Source: Salinisphaera japonica YTM-1 (GTDB lineage: Bacteria > Pseudomonadota > Gammaproteobacteria > Nevskiales > Salinisphaeraceae). Taken from it: a DNA stretch of 64,000 nt. The DNA lies in the NCBI RefSeq assembly GCF_003788585.1, contig NZ_AYKG01000045.1:62001-126000 (forward strand). The letters run 5' to 3'. Of this stretch, positions 36,679-43,568 are shown one piece after another. The notes beneath the pieces were generated by a model. The model saw only the letters and a program-made list of their open reading frames with translations. It did not search any database and was not told where the DNA came from. Each line of letters begins with the position of its first letter. Positions within the stretch are counted from its first letter, which is position 1. Position numbers and translations under genes: made by a program.

Positions 36679-37371
36679 ATGACGATCCAGGCGGCGGTGT
36701 TCGACTTCGACGGCACGCTGGTTCGATCCAATGCCATCAAGGCTGAGGCGTTTTCGCAAACCGCCGCGGCCCACGGTATTGACGTATCCCGACTGGATGC
36801 CATACGTGCAGGCCACCCGCACGCCGATCGCTACGAGATATTCGAGCGGCTGGTCGCTGATCTCGGGCCGGCGTGTGCCGGGTCGGCCGAACGACTGGTC
36901 GAAAGCTACGGCGCGATCGTTCAGAACGCGATCGCCCGGTGCGAGTGGGTACCGGGCGCGCTCGACGCGCTTGCAACCCTGGCCGAGCGCGGTATCGCGC
37001 TCTACGTGAACTCGGCCACGCCCACCGTCCCGCTCGTCGACGCCGTCGCCAGCCGTATGGCCACCGATCGATTCGTGGCGATCTACGGCGGCCCCGCGTC
37101 CAAACAGGACAACCTGGCCCATATCGCAGCAACGGCGGATCTGCTGGCCAGCCAGATCGTGATGATCGGCGACGGCGAGGATGATCGTCTGGGCGCGGCT
37201 GAATTCGGCTGTCATTTCATCGGCGTGGTGGCTGATACTTCAGCCTACGGGCTTCCAGCCCGTCGTTTCAGCCATGTCCCTGATGTGGCGGTGTCTGATC
37301 TGACGACCATCGCCGATTGCATCGCGCGGATGGAATCCGGGGACACCCAACGGAGCAGCGTCAATGTATGA
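36679..37371 (+). CDS. HAD-superfamily phosphatase of the nonulosonate module
   Basis: A 230-aa HAD hydrolase: FDFDGTLVRSN (motif I with both Asp), LYVNSATPT (motif II), SKQDNL (Lys) and MIGDGEDDRLGAAEFG (motif IV). It starts one base after the NeuB stop and overlaps the CMP-sugar synthetase by 8 bp. In 9-phosphate pathways such an enzyme removes the phosphate from the nine-carbon acid (as with Neu5Ac-9-P or Kdn-9-P). That role is inferred from position. The ATG at 36679 is the start. Confidence 0.83.
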   Translation: MTIQAAVFDFDGTLVRSNAIKAEAFSQTAAAHGIDVSRLDAIRAGHPHADRYEIFERLVADLGPACAGSAERLVESYGAIVQNAIARCEWVPGALDALATLAERGIALYVNSATPTVPLVDAVASRMATDRFVAIYGGPASKQDNLAHIAATADLLASQIVMIGDGEDDRLGAAEFGCHFIGVVADTSAYGLPARRFSHVPDVAVSDLTTIADCIARMESGDTQRSSVNV

Positions 37372-38080
37372 CAGTCAACGTATTCTGGCGGTAGTGCCTG
37401 CCCGCGGCGGCAGCAAGGGCGTGCCGAAAAAGAATATTCAGCCGATACAGGGCGTGCCGATCGTGGCCCGGGTCGGTCATCTGATACAGCAGCTGCCCGA
37501 GATCGACCGCGCGGTTGTTTCGACCGACGATCCCGTGATCGCCGAAACCGCAGAACAAAGCGGGCTGGCGGCACCCTGGATGCGCCCGGAGTCGTTGTCG
37601 GGTGATCGAATCGGCGATCTCGATGTCCTCACCCACGCTTTGCAGGCCTGCGAAACCGCTGACGCCACGCGTTACGACATCGTGCTCATGTTGCAGCCAA
37701 CCTCTCCGATGCGCACCGCGGCCCACGTCCGCCAGACTTATCAAACGCTTGTCGATGAGAATCGAGATGCGGTGTGGACCGTCTCCGCCACAGATCCGAA
37801 ATATCACCCGCGCAAGCAGCTTGAGTGGGACGAGACCACCCTGCGCTATCACAGCCAGGACGGCGGCCAGGTTATCGCGCGCCAGCAGCTCGACACGCTG
37901 TACCACCGTAACGGCGCGGCCTATGCCTTCACGCGGGACTGTCTTGTCGAACAGCGCGCTATTCTCGGTCACAACAGCGGCGCGGTCGTCACTGAGGATA
38001 TGGTCAGCATCGACACCTGGTTTGATTTTCGTCTCGTCGAATTCCTGCTCGAGGATCGACGCACAAGCCAAACGCTCTGA
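37364..38080 (+). CDS. neuA: CMP-nonulosonate/acylneuraminate cytidylyltransferase
   Basis: A 238-aa enzyme: ILAVVPARGGSKGVPKKNI at the N-terminus (CTP-binding P-loop), VVSTDDPVIAETAEQ, VLMLQPTSPMRTAAHV and LYHRNGAAYAFTRD. It activates a sialic-acid-like sugar as its CMP derivative. With the upstream NeuB-cupin and HAD genes it forms an operon-like set in the order synthase, phosphatase, activase. The product (Neu5Ac, Kdn, or a legionaminic/pseudaminic-type acid) cannot be read from sequence. Confidence 0.88.
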   Translation: MYDSQRILAVVPARGGSKGVPKKNIQPIQGVPIVARVGHLIQQLPEIDRAVVSTDDPVIAETAEQSGLAAPWMRPESLSGDRIGDLDVLTHALQACETADATRYDIVLMLQPTSPMRTAAHVRQTYQTLVDENRDAVWTVSATDPKYHPRKQLEWDETTLRYHSQDGGQVIARQQLDTLYHRNGAAYAFTRDCLVEQRAILGHNSGAVVTEDMVSIDTWFDFRLVEFLLEDRRTSQTL

Positions 38081-38102
38081 GCGCGGACTCAGGACGACTT
38101 TC

Positions 38103-38786
38103 ATGGCTCTGCTGGGTCGCGCTGTTCGCTGGATCGTGCGTTACAAAGTACCGGCCATGGCGCCCACGCCGCGGCACGTCTTGCGTGATGATCTGCTCAT
38201 CGGGCACGGCTCGCAGCGCTCGTGCTACGTACATCCCGCCGATCGACAACGGTGTATCAAGGTGCCGAAGCACCCCGCCCACCCGGAGGCCCAGCAAGCC
38301 AATCTGGTCGACTCGCACTATGCGCGATCGCTCGACCGGCGCGGCGTGTCGCACGCGCACCGCGCGCGTATCTACGGCTGGGCACCCACGACTCAGGCCG
38401 ATGGGCTGGTTGTCGAGCGCATTTGCAACGACGACGGCACGCCGGCGATCAAACTCCAGCACGCCCTGAAATACGGCATCGTGCAGCGCGATGAGGCCGA
38501 GGCATTGCTCGGCGAGCTCAGGCATTGGGTGCTGACGAACCACATCGCGGTGCACGATCTCAGCCCGGGCAATCTACTCGTAAAGCAGACCAGCGCCGGC
38601 AATACCCTGGTCCTGATCGATGGTATCGGCGGGCAGAAGATAAAGCTCAAATTTTTGCTCTATCTCTACAGTCCCCGTTTTGCGCGCGCGATCACGCGTC
38701 GGCGCTGGCCGGCTTTCGAGAAGAAAATCCAGGCCCGGCTGGATCGGGTGACGCCCGTGCAGCCGTCTCAGAACCTCGACGAATAG
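38103..38786 (+). CDS. YrbL-type putative kinase
   Basis: The 227-aa protein has the YrbL/PhoP-network layout: HVLRDDLLIGHGSQRSCYVHP, then CIKVPKHPAHPEAQQANL, the catalytic-loop-like HDLSPGNLLVKQ and LIDGIGGQKIKLKFLLYLY. These proteins resemble LPS kinases. It lies 22 bp after the CMP-sugar synthetase, so it probably belongs to the same transcript and may phosphorylate a core sugar. Alternatives are a sugar kinase or an inactive kinase-like protein. The start is the ATG at 38103. Confidence 0.75.
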   Translation: MALLGRAVRWIVRYKVPAMAPTPRHVLRDDLLIGHGSQRSCYVHPADRQRCIKVPKHPAHPEAQQANLVDSHYARSLDRRGVSHAHRARIYGWAPTTQADGLVVERICNDDGTPAIKLQHALKYGIVQRDEAEALLGELRHWVLTNHIAVHDLSPGNLLVKQTSAGNTLVLIDGIGGQKIKLKFLLYLYSPRFARAITRRRWPAFEKKIQARLDRVTPVQPSQNLDE

Positions 38787-38805
38787 CCCGGCCGACGTCC
38801 TTGAA

Positions 38806-40293
38806 TCAAGACTTCGCCGAGGTTTCGGACAAGCCGGGGCCTGAATCGTCGATCAAACCCGCCAGCTCGGCGCGCATGGCGCCCACCAGTTCAGCGCGCG
38901 TGCGCTGCGACAAAGCGGCCGCGCGATCGTCGTTGGCGCCGATGAACCAATGCCGGGCCTGTGTTTGGATAAAACACTCGAAGTCGGCCCGCACATCCGC
39001 CGGGCTCTTCTTTGTCAGTGTTTGCACCACGGCCTTGAGCGAGTCGAGCGTATGGACCGCCGGGCTACTGGGACAGGCGGAATGCCATGTCGGCACGAAC
39101 GTTAGACCCGGGATGTTCTGTTGCAGGCCTTCAAACACCGATGAGCCGTTGCACGAGGCCACAAGTCGCGCACCGGCAAGCAGTGGCGCCGACGGCGTGA
39201 ACGCATGAACAAGACGCACGTTGTTCAGCGCGCCAATATCGGTGTACAAGCTCCGCCGTGCGTAGTGAAGACAGCGTAGATCCGGGCGCCGGTCGCCGAG
39301 CTGGCGGGGATGCTCTTTAACGGCCAGCACCCAGCCGGCGGGTAATGCGGCGGCCAGCGCGCGAATCGCCAACCGCTGATCCTGATAGATTCCGGCTTCG
39401 GGAACGGTCGTACGTTCGGGTTGATAATGCAGCGCGAAGTAGACATACGGCTGTGTCGGCGCCTGGCTATCGGCGTGGTTATTGAGATAGGTGATATCCG
39501 CGCGGCGATCCCGATCCCGTCGCAACGTATATAAAAACAGGCGCCACCAGGGTTCTCGATAATAATGGTCTTCGAGAAAGATTCGGCGGCGCTTGAATAA
39601 CCGTCGCAGAATCTTGAGCGACAAGCGCAGGCCCATTGGTTGCATGGCCGTTTTCTCTGCGGCCTGATTGATCTCTCTCGACCGCGCCAGCCGCCCCGAA
39701 ACCTGGGATATCGCATCCAGCACCTCGGCCGGATCGACGGGATGCCTGGCCTCGATGCAGGGGGCCTGACGCGCCATCAGTTCCGTATCGAAGAACATGC
39801 CGTCGGGCGTCTGCGTACGTTTGAAGATATAGCACGGTATGCCGAGGCGCCGGCATACGTGGAAAAACACGATATGCCAGGGAAAATGCGGCGTATGCGC
39901 GAATAAGACGACCAAACCGTGACTTGCCGACACAAAACGCGTTTCCAGCCGCTCGACCAGATTCCAGAAATAGTGCTCGATCTCGCGTGCTGTCAACGGC
40001 GTTAGAAACACGCGATCAAGCGAGCGCTCGAACGCCCAGCGTGCCTCGTTATAAAACGCCTCATCGGCCGCGCCGACGGGCCGCCGATCCGGCGCGGCGC
40101 GAGCTGCTCGCTGGTAGGGTTGCCAATCAAAATAAGTGACGGCCCGCAGCGCCTCGTCATGATCAACGCGTGCCAGCCCCGAACGTCCGCCAACCCAGAG
40201 CGTATCGGCGCCTGCCAGCCCCATCAGCATTTCCTGCATGATCGGATAGTCGGCGAAATCCGCACCGAAAACCGTCAGCGGCCGCTGTGTCAC
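38806..40293 (-). CDS. Capsule-polysaccharide-synthesis-like protein (copy 2)
   Basis: A 495-aa paralogue of 26152-27669: GADFADYPIMQEMLMGLAG, VLFAHTPHFPWHIVFFHVC, FALHYQPERTTVPEAGIY, LAVKEHPRQLGDRRP and ASCNGSSVFEGLQQNIPG. The two are alike along their length, so they arose by duplication, yet lie about 12 kb apart on opposite strands. It has a GTG start that overlaps the hldD stop by 4 bp, and it is convergent with the YrbL-type gene, 19 bp away. Probably a transferase acting on a related acceptor. Confidence 0.7.
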   Translation of the reverse strand: MTQRPLTVFGADFADYPIMQEMLMGLAGADTLWVGGRSGLARVDHDEALRAVTYFDWQPYQRAARAAPDRRPVGAADEAFYNEARWAFERSLDRVFLTPLTAREIEHYFWNLVERLETRFVSASHGLVVLFAHTPHFPWHIVFFHVCRRLGIPCYIFKRTQTPDGMFFDTELMARQAPCIEARHPVDPAEVLDAISQVSGRLARSREINQAAEKTAMQPMGLRLSLKILRRLFKRRRIFLEDHYYREPWWRLFLYTLRRDRDRRADITYLNNHADSQAPTQPYVYFALHYQPERTTVPEAGIYQDQRLAIRALAAALPAGWVLAVKEHPRQLGDRRPDLRCLHYARRSLYTDIGALNNVRLVHAFTPSAPLLAGARLVASCNGSSVFEGLQQNIPGLTFVPTWHSACPSSPAVHTLDSLKAVVQTLTKKSPADVRADFECFIQTQARHWFIGANDDRAAALSQRTRAELVGAMRAELAGLIDDSGPGLSETSAKS

Positions 40294-41237
40294 GATTCGC
40301 GGGTCTTGGCTATCGCGTCGAGATAACGTGGCACGCCCACCTCGACCGGCATGAATGCTGCGGTATATCCGGCACGACGAAGTGCGGCGATATCGGCTTC
40401 TGTAAAGCTTTGATACCGACCCTGCAGATGCGCCGGGAACGCCACGTAGTGTTTATTGCCCTGCCCGTGCCAGCCGATCACGGCATCGGCCACGTCGTTG
40501 AATGTTTGAGACCGGCCGGTGCCGCAGTTGAATATGCCCGACACCTGCGGGTTATCCATTAGCCACAGGTTGACGGCGACGACGTCATCGACGTGGATGA
40601 AGTCACGTCGCTGCTCCCCGTTTGCGTAACCGTCGGTGCCTTCGAAGAGCTTGCACTGCCCCGTGGTTTCGATCTGGGCCGAGAAATGACGCGCGACGCT
40701 GGCCATGCCGTCCTTGTGGCCTTCACGCGGGCCATAGACGTTGAAATAGCGTAGCCCGGCAACCTGTGACGCGCTCGTGCGTGCACGGACGTACTGATCG
40801 AACACGAACTTTGAAAACGCATACATATTGAGCGGGTGCTCGGCCTCGCGTGTCTCCACGAAATCCGGGCCCATGCCGTAGACCGAGGCCGAGGAGGCAT
40901 AGATCAAGGGCACGCTTCGAGCGGTCGTCCACTCATACAGCGAGCGCGAATATTCAAAATTGCGGGCCATGACGAAGCGCCCGTCCCACTCAGTGGTATC
41001 CGAACAGGCGCCTTGATGGAAAACGGCTTCTACCGGCCCGAAATCATGACCACGGCGCACAAGATCGATGAAATCGTCGTACTCGCGATAATCGGTGAAA
41101 TCACAATCCGACAGATTGAGGCATTTCCGGCCTTCATAGAGATCGTCAACGACCAGAATATCGGTCATGCCTCGCGCGTTGAGGGCGGCAACCAGGTTGC
41201 TACCAATGAAGCCGGCGCCGCCGGTAACTATGATCAT
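40290..41237 (-). CDS. hldD: ADP-L-glycero-D-manno-heptose 6-epimerase
   Basis: A 315-aa SDR: MIIVTGGAGFIGSNLVAAL, VDDLYEGRKCLNLSDC, VFHQGACSDTTEWDG, the catalytic SSASVYG and YAFSK, LRYFNVYGPREGHKDGMAS and DFIHVDDVVAVNLW are all HldD-specific blocks. It finishes ADP-heptose synthesis for the LPS inner core, after HldE at 22.7 kb. The ATG at 41237 gives the canonical MIIVTGG start; an open frame to 41339 adds 34 residues that do not fit. Confidence 0.95.
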   Translation of the reverse strand: MIIVTGGAGFIGSNLVAALNARGMTDILVVDDLYEGRKCLNLSDCDFTDYREYDDFIDLVRRGHDFGPVEAVFHQGACSDTTEWDGRFVMARNFEYSRSLYEWTTARSVPLIYASSASVYGMGPDFVETREAEHPLNMYAFSKFVFDQYVRARTSASQVAGLRYFNVYGPREGHKDGMASVARHFSAQIETTGQCKLFEGTDGYANGEQRRDFIHVDDVVAVNLWLMDNPQVSGIFNCGTGRSQTFNDVADAVIGWHGQGNKHYVAFPAHLQGRYQSFTEADIAALRRAGYTAAFMPVEVGVPRYLDAIAKTRES

Positions 41238-41359
41238 ATCGTTCCCATGTCTTTCAAATACAGCGTCAGTGGCCCAGCGTTGCGTGCCGCGACGGCCGAT
41301 GGCTCGGCGCCGCCCGTGCGCGTCGTACGGACACAACAAGAAGGCGCGCCGCCATGCGC

Positions 41360-42238
41360 TCAGCCGGCACGCAGTTCGACGAGCTCAAACTCCGGGCGCT
41401 CGAACAAGGGCCCGAGCTTGCGATCGAATTCTGGCGGATCGAATCGGCCGGCCCCGCCGGTGTGGCAATTCGTCAGTTCACCGACCCGTATTTCCTCGCC
41501 GTTGGAATACAGATCAATCCGGATAGGCGACAGATTCTCGGCTAAGCGCTCGGCCACCGCGATCATCTCATCCAGATTTTCCGGCGGCGGCTGAACGGGC
41601 GCAAGCGGGTGCTGGTTCTGGGTGAAATCAAAGGGCTGCCAATCCGGCGAGTAGATACGGCGTTGATGAAGATCAAACCGCCCGACGTCGACCTGGATCA
41701 TCTTAACCCGGCCGAAAAAACAGAAAAGTTTGTAATCGGTCGGGCCCTCGTCGCCATAGTCGACGAACTGCTCGACGATCAGACGCTGCTGTAATCCGAG
41801 ATAATTACGCTCGCGGCTATGCCGGTAATAATCCAGTGCCAGCCATGCCTCAAGCTGCTGCATCGGCACCGGATCGCGCGCTGACCTTCGAATGAAGACC
41901 TGCCCGCTGGCATGGGCGGGCTTGACCACGCAGCACGCAGGAAAATCGAATTCGTGCAAGGCGGCGACGGTATCGATGATACCGAGGGTGGGAATCACGT
42001 ATCGCGATCCGACCGTTTCTGCAACAAATGTCTTGAGCTGGATCTTGTCGCTGACATAACGTCTTTTCTCGTCACCGAGGTGATCGATGCGCAGCCGCAG
42101 CAGATGCTCGTTGAACGTGCGCGGGCCGCGGAGTCGAGGCCAGTAGTGATGCCGGCGGCGAAAGTTGACAATGTCATGGTATTTATCGCCCCACGGACTG
42201 TAAGGCAGAAGACCGGCAAGTGTTCGACGCAACCCCAT
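41360..42238 (-). CDS. TupA-like ATP-grasp protein
   Basis: A 292-aa protein of the polysaccharide-associated ATP-grasp family: RGPRTFNEHLLRLRIDHLG, DKIQLKTFVAETVGSRYVIPTLG, CCVVKPAHASGQVFIRR, VEQFVDYGDEGPTDYKLFCFFGRVKM and IRIDLYSNGEEIRVGELTNCHTGG. These enzymes probably add an amino acid or similar group to a glycan through an acyl-phosphate. It lies 122 bp upstream of hldD and 18 bp downstream of the second GT29-like gene. Confidence 0.8.
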   Translation of the reverse strand: MGLRRTLAGLLPYSPWGDKYHDIVNFRRRHHYWPRLRGPRTFNEHLLRLRIDHLGDEKRRYVSDKIQLKTFVAETVGSRYVIPTLGIIDTVAALHEFDFPACCVVKPAHASGQVFIRRSARDPVPMQQLEAWLALDYYRHSRERNYLGLQQRLIVEQFVDYGDEGPTDYKLFCFFGRVKMIQVDVGRFDLHQRRIYSPDWQPFDFTQNQHPLAPVQPPPENLDEMIAVAERLAENLSPIRIDLYSNGEEIRVGELTNCHTGGAGRFDPPEFDRKLGPLFERPEFELVELRAG

Positions 42239-42256
42239 GGCTAGTCCGATCCGCGC

Positions 42257-43423
42257 TTATTCATGGAGGGTCAATCTCTTGTCCTGGCTGGCCCACTGGC
42301 GAACGATTTTCGCTTCCGCGATGAAGTCGTGATCGGCCGACATGGAACCCGTCGGTTCGCTGGCTGAAGCGCTCTGCGCGAAATCAAACCCATAGACATC
42401 AAGTTGTCGACAGTCGGCTGCCAGCAACAAATCAATCGCTTTTATGCCGGTTGAGGGTACCTTACCGATCATTTGTCGCAAACGCGCGATCCGACGGTCA
42501 GCGTACAACAGCAGACATCCGGCAAATGCCGGCCAGGCCGGCAGATTCCGCATCGTGCGCTTACTTCGACTGGACCAGATTACAAGTTCGATGCCGCGGG
42601 CGCGGGCCGAGGCATGCGTTAGCGGTAGCCCCGTGACCAGCCAGTCGGTGCGATAGCCGTGCGATGCCGCGTTCACAACGATAGCGCGGTTGCACCGAAC
42701 GACCACATCAGCGGCATCGATCATCGTGCCGTAGCGACGATCAATCAGCGATTGGGCATTGCCGACGAGTGCAATTCGTTTGCCGGCCAGCCGGGCCAAC
42801 GCGGCGCGTTCACTTATCGGCGGGCGCAGAAAACGTGCGACAGCGCCGATCGCGCGGGTCAGACGGCGCTGGCGAACCCGGCGGTTTCTATAACCTGTCT
42901 TGATGGCATCGAACGTCCGTATAAACGCTGGACTCGGGCACCAGCTCACGAATAGACACAGCCCCTGCATACCGCAGGCCAACGGCCAGATCGCGCCGTA
43001 TGCGCCAGCCAGATCTTGGCGCCACGCCGCCTCGTTGCGAAGCGCGCGATGGGCATCTTCACCGTCGACAACCTCGCCGGCATAACGGGTGCGCACGAGC
43101 AGCAGCGCATGCGACGACAACCGCGCCAGAGCGTCGATAGTGTCCGGAATTTGCTTCAACGACTGTCTTTCCAGCACACAGTTGCACACCACGAGCGCGG
43201 ATGGGTCTGTTTCGACGGCGCCCGGCAGGCTGGCGCCATGCCCCGCCACCGGCACCGTCAACCCGGCCAGCGTGTCTTCCAAACGACCCTGATCCGCATC
43301 CGGTGAAAACAGAATCACACGTTGGGCACCAGTTTCATCAACGCTGGCCTGCACCAAACGAACCAGACTCGCCTGGCGTGCGCGCTGTGCCCCCGTGCTC
43401 GTATGTTTAATACGTTTGATCAT
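42257..43423 (-). CDS. GT29-like sialyltransferase with methyltransferase-like N-terminus (copy 2)
   Basis: A 388-aa paralogue of 29677-30780. The N-terminal 180 residues look like a degraded methyltransferase fold (ALVVCNCVLERQSLKQIPDT, LLLVRTRYAGEVVDG). The C-terminal half has RIALVGNAQSLIDRRYGTMI with VVRCNRAI (motif L, about 217-247), STGIKAIDLLLAADC with LDVYGFDFA (motif S, about 324-348) and HDFIAE (HX4E, 365-370). Both copies also share RNLPAW/RNIPAW before motif S. It may use the CMP-activated sugar from the 35-38 kb module. It lies 18 bp upstream of the ATP-grasp gene. Confidence 0.75.
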   Translation of the reverse strand: MIKRIKHTSTGAQRARQASLVRLVQASVDETGAQRVILFSPDADQGRLEDTLAGLTVPVAGHGASLPGAVETDPSALVVCNCVLERQSLKQIPDTIDALARLSSHALLLVRTRYAGEVVDGEDAHRALRNEAAWRQDLAGAYGAIWPLACGMQGLCLFVSWCPSPAFIRTFDAIKTGYRNRRVRQRRLTRAIGAVARFLRPPISERAALARLAGKRIALVGNAQSLIDRRYGTMIDAADVVVRCNRAIVVNAASHGYRTDWLVTGLPLTHASARARGIELVIWSSRSKRTMRNLPAWPAFAGCLLLYADRRIARLRQMIGKVPSTGIKAIDLLLAADCRQLDVYGFDFAQSASASEPTGSMSADHDFIAEAKIVRQWASQDKRLTLHE

Positions 43424-43568
43424 CGGTACTGAAAACGGACGTTATCGTTTTAATCTGGAGATCGACGCATTCTGAATTCATCATCGTCGACACCCATAGG
43501 CTGTCTCGCCCCGGCGGCCCTGTCGCGAAAACCATTGATACCCGCTGACACGCGCATCCCCCTCGGAA

